A model generated the notes under the pieces. It saw nothing but the letters and a program-made list of their open reading frames with translations. It was not told the DNA's origin and searched no databases. The translations under genes were made by a program, and so were the position numbers. From Purshia tridentata (lineage: Eukaryota; Streptophyta; Magnoliopsida; Rosales; Rosaceae): a stretch of DNA of 44,026 nucleotides. Shown here in pieces: positions 19,351-29,935 of the stretch (the stretch's first letter is position 1; the number at the start of each line of letters is the position of its first letter). Location of the stretch: positions 1 through 44,026 of the forward strand of contig QANT01001729.1 in NCBI GenBank assembly GCA_003254885.1, read 5' to 3'.

Positions 19351-21383
19351 TGTCACGCCCCGACCCTCGCGCACGTGAAAAACAATTGAAATCTGAAACC
19401 TTTTTCCTGAACCCATGAGCCATGAACATAAAACCATTTATTCAAATCAACTGTAATTTACAAAAACATTTACATAAAGCCAAGGTGTAAAAACAAAGTT
19501 CTAAAACGCTGGTGGTCCCACTGCCTCATCTACTCTCTACTGTCTCTTCAGCCTGCTTAACCTGCAAAAACAAACCCTGCACCCAACCAAAGGTGCACCG
19601 GGTTAAACACAAACCCGGTAAGCTCACTAGAGCTCGTATGAGTGAAACTAACTGTAAACCTCAACAGTAAAATCAATCTTTCAGAATAATCCGGGAATTT
19701 CTCAATTAACAATTCAATAAGATAAACAAATAGTAAAACCAATTGAACCCTCAAATCACAAAATCCACAAATCACCAATCAAATAAACGATCGGATAACC
19801 TCAATTTACCTCAAATTAACTCTTAAGCTGAAATTCACCCCAAGAAAAACGATAATCCTCAAATCAATCTTTAAACCTTCGATTCAAATCCCTTGAAATT
19901 CACTAATCCTCAATAATAACCACTGATTCTCAAAACTCACTTAATCCTTTAACCTCAAATAAACTTTAAATCCTCGGGATCTCTAATCCTAATTCCGTAC
20001 CCCCTTAACTAGCAAACAGCAAACAAGCACACAAACAAACAAGTAACTGAACTGAAATTAACTGAACTTAAATTCACTCACAGTGCACCACGCAAGAAGA
20101 CCGAACTGCCCTTCGTGGCTCCTTTGCTCAGATTCTAAAATCCGGCAGCACAACGGCATCAGAGATACAAATTCCTGAGCCAAGTGTACCTGTTAAGACC
20201 AGACAGTCCAACAAACACAACAAGTTCACAAACAGGTCGTTAAACAACTGAAACGGGCGGGAACCACCACACACGGTGATTGGCCCGCCCCAAAAAACAC
20301 TCAAAACTCACCCAAAACTCATCGGGACTGGGGATTGAGCTCTTGAGGTCCACAAAGGGTCAAAGAGGGTCGAAAAGAAGCCAACCCGCCACCACAAGTG
20401 GTGGTTCCGACGGTGGCAGCAGCAATAGAGGTGGTGGGTAACCTGAAAATCACCAAAACCAGTCCCAACCAAGTCCAAAAGCAAGTTAGACCCTCCAATT
20501 GCAAGAAAACCAACTCAAATTGGCTCGATTTAAGGAAATCCCGAAATGGGCATAAAACCCTAGAATTGAAATTATGAAATTACACAAAATTGAAGAGTCA
20601 AACCTTAGGGGAAAGGAAGCCCAAGGAAAAAGGGTGAAAACCCACCAAAAACCGGAGCCAAACCTAGCCAGAAACAGCTGGAAACGGCGGAGGAATCTAG
20701 CGGCAAGGCTGAGCTTTCCAAGCTCCTCACTGCGCGTGGGAGCGACGACCAGCAAGGAGGAGGGCTGGGACAAGATGGCCAGCGCCTGGGGAAGCTTTCC
20801 TAACAGTTCCCGCCGCCTGGAGTCGCCGGAAAAGAAAGATCGCTGACGGTGACTCTCACTGTGCGCGAGCCAGACTTCTCTTTTTGGGCGTTTCTGGGCT
20901 GAACAGTGACCAAGGGGAGGAAGAGGAGGAAGTGGCGAGCACAGCGACCCAAAGACTGGCTTCAGCCGCCGCCAGACGCGCCCCCACGCGCAGGTGGAAG
21001 CTTCGGCTGAAGGAGAGGGTCGCGAGAGAGAGAGTGCGGGAGAGAGGAGAGAGAAAGTGAAGAAAGAAATCTGACTTTTGCCCTTTTAAAAACTAACTTT
21101 TAAAAATTATAAGTTTGCCCCTCTCTTCACACGATTGTAACTTTCAAACCGTAGCTCCGTTTGACGCGTGCTTTGTGTCTGCGAACTCGTGGGAACGAGA
21201 CCTTTCCAACGAACCCAAAGTCAAAACAAAAACTTTACTCAAACAAAAAGTCAACTTTGGCCCCAAGTTTAAAATCAAAATTTAAAATTATAAAAATGCC
21301 CAAAACGCTTTACTTCTCCAATAAAATCCCAAAATCCTTTAAAAAGCTTTTCAAAACAACTTTGGAATGTACGGGGTCTTACA
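19351..21383 (-). repeat. LTR-A(2): solo LTR, 2.03 kb, inside the RPT2 fragment
   Basis: Read on the minus strand it starts TGTAAGACCCCGTACATTCC and ends GGTCGGGGCGTGACA. An exact target-site duplication, ACAGA, is at 19346-19350 and 21384-21388, and joining the flanks restores the RPT2 reading order. Compared with the other LTR-A copies it lacks about 0.8 kb that includes the whole hairpin module. It keeps the exon-like block (about 20085-20190) and the CT-rich tract (about 21025-21060). Confidence 0.9.
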
Positions 21384-21511
21384 ACAGATCCCACCATAGT
21401 ACTCAGGCCCAACCGAGGATGAAAAAATCACGTTGTTCTCATCATATAGTATCCTCTAAATTCCCAACGCTCATCGGCTAGCCTCGGAGATCGTTGAACT
21501 TAGATCTACTA

Positions 21512-24500
21512 TGACACCCCGGAACCACTGAAATGCCACAGTGGCACCAGTGTTAAAGATCCCAAGAATACAATACCCCTTACCTCAGAATATCGTAATC
21601 TCAAGCTCCTTAAAACGAGTTAAGCCTTTTAAAGTTGTGAAACCTGGTTGGATAAGAGGAGTAAAGTACAGCGGAAAAAAATTACTGAATAAATCTCATT
21701 GGATTAAAATATTAAAGTATCAACCCAAATGGGTTATGAGTTCAGAAAACGATAACCCTAAACACTACATAGGCAAGTAGTAATTTACACATAAACAGTA
21801 GATAGACAAATATGTTAGGATAATCCAACTGCTCTAGAGTGATTCTGCCATAGGTAAAGTGGTGCAATAAATTGGACTCATGGGTAGCCAATGGAGAGTG
21901 CCACCTACGAGGATGAAAGTGTGACACCGTCTTTGATCCAAAGAAAGGATCTAAACCAGATAAGATGGATGCTGACAATCTGCAAGTACCACGCCCACGA
22001 CCTCAGTCCTGGTCGTCAACAACTGGGTTACCTGCACTCACAAGAGTACAATAGGGGGTAAGCATCACATAAGATCATCGCTTCCCCTCGGGGGAGATCC
22101 TGGTTAGGTTTGAAAACAATACTTGAAAGTATATAGATATAAGGTTTTCAGAAAGTTAGGCAAAACGATGTACAACCAAAATCAATGAGAATAATGATGT
22201 ACATGCATAACGCATAATGAGGTATAATGCCAAACAATGTATAATGCCAATAATCAGTGAGTAAAACCTTTGCATGCTCATACAGCTTTTTCAGTGAAAA
22301 TCCGGTCACATGTGACAAAGTTTAGATACTTACCTACAACCGATCCTGAAAGGCCAACTACAGTACCAAGAAATTAACCACATTTTCAATATTGTAGCGA
22401 GAGTATCCATTTACCGGTAATACCGCCTAGATTAGCCTCCCTAGAAGGATAATCGACTAACCTATCTGTACTACCCCTCCGGAGGTTTAGGGAATCGAAA
22501 CCTAAGATCTTAACATGTGCCTTTTACTTTCAGGTTGCCAGAATCCGAGTACTAGAAAAATACACACAGATATGCCATACAAAAACCATGCACTTTATCT
22601 GTGAAAAACCTTTTATATACGTATATACGAAAATAAGTAAATAATCCTCTAACCAAGATATATTACCTTCTCCTTACCTGTTTTACCACGAGTGTCCCAA
22701 TCCTTAACCTTTTTGCTTGTCCCTGTCCATGTCCTTGTCTATGTTCCACTTGTACCTGTTAGGAAATTGGAGGTTTGAATTCGACGGCAACTGTCAAAAG
22801 AACGGCACTATAACGTACGTGCCTTCGACCTTGTCTAGTTCAAACTAGGTATAGTCCAGAGGTTCGACACTAGCATAAGGCTAGGCTTCTCTGAATTCTT
22901 AATCCAACATGACCCCGCACCCCGAGGCAGACAGTCATGTTAGATCATGGGTTTCTACTTAAGTTCATTTTAGTTTAAGTGGAGGAGGTTGATCAATGTT
23001 CAACCTACAACGTGTCCAGATTAGTGCATTGGAAACTGAGGGAGCTCTGGCTCAGTTCCCAATGCCTGTATGCTCATGGACCTGTCTTACGCAACACGTT
23101 GTTGAGTTTCCCACAAATATGGGCTCAATATATTTTAGCACATTTTACAAATAAAAACCGTTTAGTAGCACTTTGGCTATAACCACAACTTAAAAAATAA
23201 CAAATTAAATAAGTCGGGTTAAAGGGTTACTAGTTGAAGACTTCCATGGGCAGAATTTTGGTACCACTAAACAAGTAAGGTGACAAAATAAAAGAGTTTA
23301 GTTAGTACAAGCAAAAACTAAAGGAATTTCAGCAGAGCTTCAGTAGGGTTTAAGAAATGGGTCATTGAAAACTCAAAAATAAAGATCCTAATTTCGGCAG
23401 AGCTTCGACTCTAAAAGGTGGAGCTCGGCTCGAAAAACATGTGCTCGAAGACGGCTCGCCAATCAGACCTCCAAAACGACAACTACGACCAAAATAGAAA
23501 ATTTCTATTTGATCTTTGGAGAGAGAAATACTAGCACTTATAGTGAGAGAAACCACTAGAATGCTACTAACCTAGAGAGAGAAACACTACTAAAACTAGA
23601 GAGGGAGAAACTTTTAGAGAGAGAAGCTCTCAAATGGAGCTTTTGGTGTGAAAATGAAAGTGATGGAAGATGAGTATTTATACATGGGTGAGGTAGGAAT
23701 GGATGGCTAGGATTGATTGGAAATGGAGGGTGGAGATTGAATGGAAGAGTCTAGAATTCTAAGAAATAAAAATAAATGAAAAAGAAAAAGAAATTAAGAA
23801 TTCTAGATCCTTCTTGATTTCTCTAGATTTGGCTTTTAGGCCTTGCTTTTGGGCTTGTGTTTTTGGGTTTTGGGAGGGGAAAATGGGTGTAGGGGCTGTT
23901 GGCTCATTTTGAAAAGAGAAACAGCCCATTTGGGCTTGGCTTGCTGCTGGACGCACAGCCCAAAGGAAGAAAAAGGAGCGGCCCAAGGCATGGGCGGCCC
24001 AAAGAGAAAGAGAAAGGAAGAGAAGAAGAAGAGAAGTGGGCTTGGGCCAGGGTGTCATGCGGGCCCAAGGAAGAAAGAAGAGAGGGAGAAGCAGATTGGG
24101 CTGGGGGTGATGCACCAGCGCCTAGTCAGCGCCTCCTTGGCCAGTGGCATCGCGCCACATGGCGTGTTAATCCTCTTCCAAACTTCTCTTTTCTTCAAAG
24201 TTTGAAAATTCGCCATAAATAGCTCGAGACTTGGAAAAATCACGAAAAAATCATATGGACTCATCTTAACGAGTACTACACTCTTGGGAGATCAAAACAC
24301 CAAAATGGCTGAAAAATAATTCCAAAAAAATTGGAATTACCCTTAGGAAAAATCAAGAGCTTTAGTGAGAGGGAAATTGGGGAAATTCACAAAATAATTT
24401 TTTGAACTCAGAATACCACGAAACTTGTAGCGTGGGGTCTATGGGCAGGACTCTACCTTTCTAAGGTCTTATTTTGGTCAAGGTCAAGGTCAAAGTCAAC

Positions 24501-24621
24501 ATTTGGTCAACTACCCCAAGTCATGGTGGAAAAATAAAATTTTCCACCATTAAATTTCCAGAAAAGTTTTAGAAATTAAGAAAAATTCCAAAATAAGATT
24601 TGAAATTTTCTGGGTCTCACA
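21512..24621 (-). repeat. LTR-E: solo LTR, 3.11 kb, inside the RPT2 fragment
   Basis: On the minus strand it starts TGTGAGACCCAGAAAATTTC and ends GGTTCCGGGGTGTCA. RPT2 sequence stands on both sides. The flanks TCTAC (21505-21509) and TCTAT (24622-24626) are a probable target-site duplication with one mismatch; two extra bases (TA) lie between the left copy and the TG terminus. There is no internal element sequence, so it is a solo LTR. A CT/GA-rich tract lies at about 23510-23640. The family is related to the other long LTRs by its termini but shares little else by eye. Confidence 0.75.
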
Positions 24622-24755
24622 TCTATCCTCCTGCGGCTTAAGCCGTTGTTGGTTCATCACGAACTCTTCCTCCATTAGCAGATAGTATGATTCGCTTAGG
24701 TTTTCCTTTTTCTTCATGCTAGAAAGATAACATTAGTCGTCTTGTAGAGAATCGA

Positions 24756-24984
24756 TGTTAGACCCCTTTCAACCTAAACCCAACTATGCACAGAATCAAG
24801 GAGGAAGACGGTAACAATGGTGGAAGGAACACTATTTCAATTCAGTCATAACTGCTTACAAGAGGAAAGGGTCGTTGGCTATATACTGCTAACTAAAATA
24901 GAATAATATAAACAATAAAATGAACAGACTAATCAATTGGTAATTAAATGGGAAATGTGATTAGTTAATCACAACTTCTTATCA
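24756..24984 (-). repeat. 3' LTR of Reina-type element 1 (229 bp)
   Basis: Minus strand TGATAAGAAGTTGTG ... GGGGTCTAACA, with TG...CA termini. It sits directly after the PPT. The first 120 bases on the plus strand match the 5' LTR piece at 29816-29935 (about 90 percent by eye), which fixes both LTRs. Confidence 0.9.
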
Positions 24985-24998
24985 ATTACCCTCCCCTT
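24985..24998 (-). other. polypurine tract of Reina-type element 1
   Basis: AAGGGGAGGGTAAT on the minus strand, immediately before the 3' LTR and after the NLEDKVYVKGEG coding tail that ends many Reina-type polyproteins. Confidence 0.85.
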
Positions 24999-25004
24999 AA
25001 CATA

Positions 25005-25213
25005 GACCTTGTCCTCAAGGTTATTTAAAATTGGAAATCAGGAAACTTGTGAGTGAAAACATCAACTAGCATTTTTTGCCTTGAATCCCTTCTAGTGAAC
25101 CAATAATTGAGTACCTACAACATTCCTTATCTTATACATTCTCCTTTCTAGCACAGCTTCAGGGACCTCCTGCAAAATTCTATCTTCTGTAATGCTTGGA
25201 AGTATAGTAATCG
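25005..25213 (-). pseudogene. polyprotein C-terminus with chromodomain-like segment
   Basis: After the MITE, the minus strand resumes with ITILPSITEDRILQEVPEAV, then LERRMYKIRN, TQLLVH*KGF and finally NLEDKVYVKGEG. This matches the end of integrase and the chromodomain of chromoviruses, which can direct integration to marked chromatin. A stop replaces the Trp expected in the LVHWKGF motif. Frameshifts follow. Confidence 0.7.
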
Positions 25214-25539
25214 CACTACTACAAAAATGCTCATAGATATCACTTCATATATATCAGTTTTAAATGTAACTGATATGGTTAAGTTTTAAACAGTGGTTGT
25301 ATTTTCATTTTCAGAAAACTGATATATATAATTTTTTAAAGATCACCACGTTTTTCTATATGATATCTTAAGTTTTCCAATTTATTTAGCTATTCATTAA
25401 AATTGATATCTAAAATAAAAAATGAATGCCAGCTTAATCGATTTTGCGAGGGTATAGCTATCACGTCATCCAATATCGATTTTACGAGGGTATAGATATC
25501 AGTAAATTACTGATATCTATGAGCGTTTTTGTAGTAGTG
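25214..25539. mobile_element. CACTA-type MITE, 326 bp
   Basis: Terminal inverted repeats of 29 bases, starting CACTACTACAAAAATGCTCA and ending TGAGCGTTTTTGTAGTAGTG, differ at one position. Flanking triplets are TCG (25211-25213) and TGG (25540-25542), an imperfect 3-bp duplication as expected for CACTA elements. There is no coding capacity. It interrupts the polyprotein tail of Reina-type element 1, and removing it restores the order of that tail. It must be younger than that element. Confidence 0.85.
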
Positions 25540-26871
25540 TGGGGCTAATAGCTACTCCCATATGGTTTTTTAAACAACTAACATGAAAGAGAGGCTGTAT
25601 TTTGATTCGTGCAAGCAAATTCAGCTTGTATGCTACCTTCCCAATCTTCTCAATGACTTCATAAGGACCATAAAACTTAAAATGTAGCTTATGGAAGCAG
25701 TGGGAAGCTAGGGACTGCATTTGATATGGAACCAACCTTAGATAAACAAAGTCTGCCACATTAAATTCCCTCTCAGACCTGTGTTTGTTGGCTTGGGTTC
25801 TCATTCTTTCTTGAGCCACTTCGAAGTTAGTCTTCAACATAGACAAAATCTTATCTCCCTCAATAAGTGTTTGCTAAATCCAACCTTGTAGAGCCAACTT
25901 CATACGATTGGACATGAGGAGGTTGATATCCATAAACCAACTCAAATGGCATTGTGTTTGCAGATATGATAGGCAGTGTTATAGCTCCATTCTGCCCAAG
26001 CCAGCCATTGCACCCATTTTTTAGGTTGATAACCTGCAAAACATCTCAAATAGGTCTTAAGGCACCTATTCACCATCTTAGTTTGCCCATCACTCTGAAG
26101 GTGATATCCTGAGCTCATGTTCAATTTAGAACCTTGTAGCTTGAACTGCTCTTTCTTAAAAAAACTCATAAATATAGGATCTCTATCACTCACAATTGAG
26201 GATGGCATGCCATGAAATTTGAAGATGTGATCAGCAAAAACTTGGGCTACTATGACAAATGTGAATGGATGAGCCAAAGCCACAAAGTGTGAATACTTTG
26301 TCAATTTGTCCACTACCACAAGTATCACTGATTTTCTTTGCATAGAGATAATCTTACTATAAAATCCATACTTATATCATTCCAAACTTGAGTTGGAATT
26401 GGTAAAGGCTATAACAACCTTAGTGGTGCTATAGTCTCATATGTTTTGCTAGCAAATTGAGCATTTTGCTACCCATTTTTTGATATCTCTTTTCATTCCC
26501 TGCCAATTAAAACCCCTTTTGATTCTCCGATAAGTTTTGAGTACCCCCGGATGCCCTGTAGTAGGAGTAGCATGGTTTTCTTCAAAGAGTCGAACCCTCC
26601 ATGGTGATGATGGAGAAAGGACAATTCTGGAATGGTATTTGAGAAATCCATTATCCACTTTAAATTTGGATTGTTGTGCAGTACTTGCATCTACTGCAGC
26701 CAACTTTTGCAGCTGATTAATTATCCATTCATCCTGCTCCACATGCCTTCTCAATTCATCCAACCACCCAAAGTAAGGATAAGAAATAGCTGTGCATTTC
26801 ACTTGGCCAGTAAAAGGAGATTCTTCAAGTTGTGTAGCACTATGGACTCTAGAAAGTGCAGCAGCCACCAC
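25540..26871 (-). pseudogene. integrase of Reina-type element 1, catalytic Glu lost
   Basis: Domains from the N-terminus: H2C2 zinc finger with HATPTTGH and CSIC (26449-26600); DDE core with VVVDKLTKYSHF (first Asp codon 26308-26310), IVSDRDPIF (second Asp) and DGQTKMVNR; then the GPY/F module FYGPYEVIEKIGKVAYKLNL and FHVSCLK (25560-25700). The third catalytic residue is Lys, with the codon at 26077-26079 reading AAG where a Glu codon is expected (a G-to-A change). Stops and frameshifts lie near 26340-26450 and 25850-25940. The enzyme would insert the cDNA into the genome; this one cannot. Confidence 0.9.
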
Positions 26872-26904
26872 ATTTTCTACACCCTGCTTATATTATATCT
26901 TATA

Positions 26905-27330
26905 GACAAATCCAAGTTACTTAGCTACCCATTTTTTAAGTTACTTAGCTACCCATTTTTGTTGAAATGGAGTGTTAGCTCTTTGATTCAAAAAATACTT
27001 CAAACTATTGTGGTCAGTTTTGATGACAAAATGTCTGCCTTGTAGATAGCCTTGCCATTTTCTCACTGCATGCACAATAGCAATGAGTTCCCATTCATAT
27101 GTGGACAGTGCTTGGTTCCTTGGGCCCAAGGCTTGATTATGAAAGCTATTGGTCTCCCTTGCTATTGTAACACTACCCCAATTCCATTTCCTGAGGCATC
27201 ACACTCTATTTTAAATGGTAGATTAAAATCTGGTAAGGCCAGGACCTGTAGGGATATCATAATTTTCTTAAGGTTTTGAAAGGCTTTGGTTGCAACATTA
27301 GTCTAGTAAAAGCCATCTTTTTTAGTCAGT
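26905..27330 (-). pseudogene. RNase H domain of Reina-type element 1
   Basis: Readable parts are KIECDASGNGIG near 27190-27215, ALSTYEWELIAIVHAVRKWQ and VIKTDHNSLKYFL. The acidic residues of the Ty3-type RNase H (D, E, D) are present. A stop and a frameshift separate the first part from the rest. Near the C-terminal end a 24-base unit (AAGTTACTTAGCTACC...) is tandemly duplicated at about 26914-26961, repeating KWVAK. Confidence 0.85.
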
Positions 27331-27399
27331 TGATGCAAAGGCTAGCAGATTTTCCCATGTCTTGGTACAAATTTCCAGTAATAGCTTGTCAACCCTAAG

Positions 27400-28160
27400 A
27401 ATCCCCTCAATTCCTTAATTAAAGTGGGAAAGGGCCAGTCCACAATGGCCTGAAACTTTGAAGGATTAGCTGACACTCCCTCTCAAGACACAATATGGCC
27501 CAAATATTCTACCTTACTTCGGCTAAAGACACACTTCTGCTTCTTAACAAATAGTTGGTTTTGTTGGAGTATTTGTAAAGCCTGCTGTAAATGAATTAAA
27601 TAGTCAACCTAACTCTTACTGTAGATCAGTATATCATGAAAGAATGCTACGATGAATTTCCTCAGAAATGGTCTAAACACATCATTCATGAGATTTTGGA
27701 AAGATGCAAGTGTATTGGTTAGCCCAAATGTTATGACCAATAACTCCTAATGACCTTCATGTGTTCTAAAAGCTGTCTTTTCTATATCTCCAGGACCCAT
27801 TCTAATTTGGTGGCATCCAGACCTCAAATCCAATTTTGTAAAATGTCTAGCACCATGTGACTCCACCAATAAGTCATCAATCAATGGTATATGATACTTA
27901 TCATTAATAGTGACTCGATTAAGTTCTCTATAGTCCATGCACATTCTCCAAGTACCTTCTTTCTTTTTAACCAGTAGCACAGGAGATGAGAAAGGGCTGT
28001 GACTTGCCCTTATGAACCCTGATTTCAACAATTTCTGCACTGCTTTCTCAATTTCAGTCTTCTGAAAGGGTCCATAATGGTATGGCTGAATGCTTGGTGG
28101 TGCATCTCCTGCCACTAATGGAATCTTATGATCATGGGGTCTGATGGGAGGTAGGGTAGT
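27400..28160 (-). pseudogene. reverse transcriptase of Reina-type element 1, mutated active site
   Basis: An open stretch (28115-27747) holds [53 protein letters not shown] and KTAFRTHEGH. After a stop it continues [15 protein letters not shown] and [14 protein letters not shown]. The FxDD-type active site reads F-H-D: a CAT codon (27636-27638, minus) replaces the first Asp. Then VEYLGHIVS and LRGFLGLTSYYWKF follow. The domain order is typical and the enzyme is inactive. Confidence 0.9.
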
Positions 28161-28340
28161 TGGTGTTTAGAATACACTTTCGAACTATGACAACATCTCC
28201 CGCAGCTCCTCCATTTGTCTAGTATCCAAATCACGTGCCTCAATACTCTCAACTACCATTGAGTAGAGTAGGATCCCTAAACTGGGAATTTGCAAAACCT
28301 TCTCTAATTGTTGCAAAGTAGCTTCCTAGACCAAGGGTGC

Positions 28341-28700
28341 TTATGGATGGTTGCTCTCAATCTTATACCTAGCTGCCCTCACACTAAACTTCATAATGAG
28401 TACTTGGAAATCCCTTAACACTGGGCTTACCATTGACAACCATTGCACCCCTAAAATGACATCACAACCCCCAAGAGGTAAGGCAAACAAGCTTATGTCA
28501 CAACCATAGTCACATATGAAAAGGGTGGTGTTCAAACAACCCCTACTTGTCACTTTGCCCTCATCTGCGAACAACACTTCAAATTCATTAGTCGGGTTCA
28601 CTTCCAACCAAGAGTCTTGATAAACCTGCAATCCACAAAATTGTGTGTACTAGAAACTGAGGCCAGCAACCTTCATGGTTCTGATAGACTTGTTAGCTGA
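28341..28700 (-). pseudogene. retropepsin of Reina-type element 1, catalytic triplet disrupted
   Basis: The C-terminal half is clear: EFEVLFADEGKVTSRGC, LFICDYGCDISLFALPLGG and CDVILGVQWLSMVSPVL. Before it, STHNFVDCRFIKTLG is seen in another frame, so the catalytic D-S/T-G that should precede STHNFV is deleted or altered near 28650. This protease would process the polyprotein. Confidence 0.85.
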
Positions 28701-28799
28701 TGTAACATAGAAGGCACAATCACTCAATTCCATTTGTTGTAATTCTCCAAAGGACTCAACTTCAGTGTCCTCCATGATTATCTCCTGATCTTCCCCTTC

Positions 28800-29775
28800 C
28801 TAATTTACATCTAACACTAGAAGCTGCTTTTGATTACACCTGTGACCTCGAGTGTACTTTGTATCACAATAGAAATAAAGACCTTTAGCCTTATTAGCTT
28901 GAACTTCTTCTGGGGTCAGTTTCTTGAACAAAGGCAATCCAGTGGGTCTATTGATGTTAGTATTAGGTGGTGGTAATATGGCTAATGGTTTAGTATGAGA
29001 GGCAGAACCAGAAGCTGGTGGTGGTTTAATTCCCAGCTTAAGTTCACTCAATTTGGCATCAATTTGGCTAAGTATGGCCATGGAACATTCACTGGTCGCA
29101 ACAGCTTAACATCATAACGCAATTCCTTCTTCAAACCTCCCAAAAAGCAACTCTTGAGCAATATAGGACCAATGTCCCTAGTTCGATTGGCCAACGGTGA
29201 AATTCCTGCACAAAGTCCTTAAGAGTACCTGTTTGTTTCAATTTGAAGAGTGCCCCAACATTATCATCAAATTCAAAAGGCCCAAATTCTTTGCAGAAAG
29301 CCCGAGTAAAATCATCCCATCGCGGTGTCATTGCTAGGAAATCCATCCATATAAACCATTTTAGTGCCTCATTCTCAAGATAAAAAGAGACAATAGCTAC
29401 TTTCTGGTGCTTAGGTGTGTTGTAAAGAGCAAAGAACTGCTCTGCTCGATAGATTCAAGCCAGGGGATCATCCCTATCGGTAAACTTTGGAAAATCGATC
29501 CGAGTAGGCCATGGAGGTGGCTACGCGCCTCTCCCCCTTCCATCGAAACGACAGCGGCAGACATAACCAACATCAGGAGCATCACTGTCGAGATCGGCGT
29601 CACCTAAAGCAAGATCATGAAGGAGCTGATTAAAATATACGCCAAGCTTGGCATCAACCTGAGCAGGAAGGGAGTCCGATAAAGATTGGAGATCTATGGT
29701 GAGAGCAAAAAGAGAACTCTCCAAAGCGGTCAGACGAGCATCTATCTTCTTCATGCTCGTGAGGTAGTAGGGCAT
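28800..29775 (-). pseudogene. gag of Reina-type element 1
   Basis: The start is the ATG at 29775 (MPYYLTSMKKIDARLTALES), 29 bases after the PBS. The retrotransposon gag domain reads RIDFPKFTDRDDPLA, IYRAEQFFALYNTP, VAIVSFYLENEALKWF, MDFLAMTPRWDDFTRAFCKE and LKDFVQEFHR (29131-29515). The zinc knuckle (28830-28870) reads YFYCDTKYTRGHRC; its first Cys is replaced by Tyr. There are stops and frameshifts between about 29100 and 29520. Confidence 0.85.
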
Positions 29776-29803
29776 ACACAGTAAGGGAACAAGGATCGGA
29801 ATT

Positions 29804-29935
29804 GGCTGATACCAATGTTAGACACCTTTCAACCTAAACCCAACTATGTACAGAATCAAGAAGGAAGACGATAATAATGGTGGAAGAAACTAGAGCTCAA
29901 TCTCCAAGAAACACTATTTCAGTTCATTCATAACT
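29804..29935 (-). repeat. PBS and partial 5' LTR of Reina-type element 1
   Basis: TGGTATCAGCC (29804-29814, minus) is a PBS close to the initiator tRNA-Met type. The LTR end lies at 29816 and 120 bases of LTR follow, matching 24756-24875. The LTR stops at 'cataact', where LTR-B(2) starts. Confidence 0.85.

Larger units (their letters stand above)
19290..24697 (-). pseudogene. 26S proteasome regulatory ATPase RPT2 (subunit 4), gene fragment split by two LTRs
   Basis: Three minus-strand pieces join into the N-terminal part of RPT2. Piece one (24697-24622) reads YYLLMEEEFVMNQQRLKPQE; piece two (21511-21384) reads RSKFNDLRG, PMSVGNLED, then DENNVIFSSSVGPEYYGGI; piece three (19350-19290) reads LFVDKDQLDPGCAILMHNE. 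The text is very close to the region before the ATPase domain of plant RPT2. A GTAATT splice donor follows the last codon, so this came from genomic DNA, not a processed cDNA. Stops (after LRG and in the middle piece) and frameshifts kill it. The AAA+ domain is not found. LTR-E and LTR-A interrupt it. A Helitron relic lies 1.3 kb away, so gene capture is possible. Confidence 0.85.
24756..29935 (-). mobile_element. Ty3/Gypsy chromovirus-like (Reina-type) retrotransposon, element 1
   Basis: Minus-strand order: 5' LTR piece (29935-29816), PBS, gag, protease, reverse transcriptase, RNase H, integrase, chromodomain-like tail, PPT and 3' LTR (24984-24756). Short LTRs (229 bp) and a chromodomain-type tail fit the Reina/chromovirus style; the exact lineage is inferred. 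Frameshifts, stops and lost catalytic residues make it inactive. The 5' LTR is cut after 120 bases by the head of LTR-B(2). The far side of the 5' LTR is not found in the window. Confidence 0.9.

Noticed and set aside
22979-23182. 67-residue plus-strand open frame
   Set aside because: It lies within LTR-E, has no known domain and no supporting context.
23759-24205. Overlapping open frames of about 118-120 residues on both strands
   Set aside because: They are inside LTR-E, in a purine-rich stretch of low complexity, with nothing recognisable.
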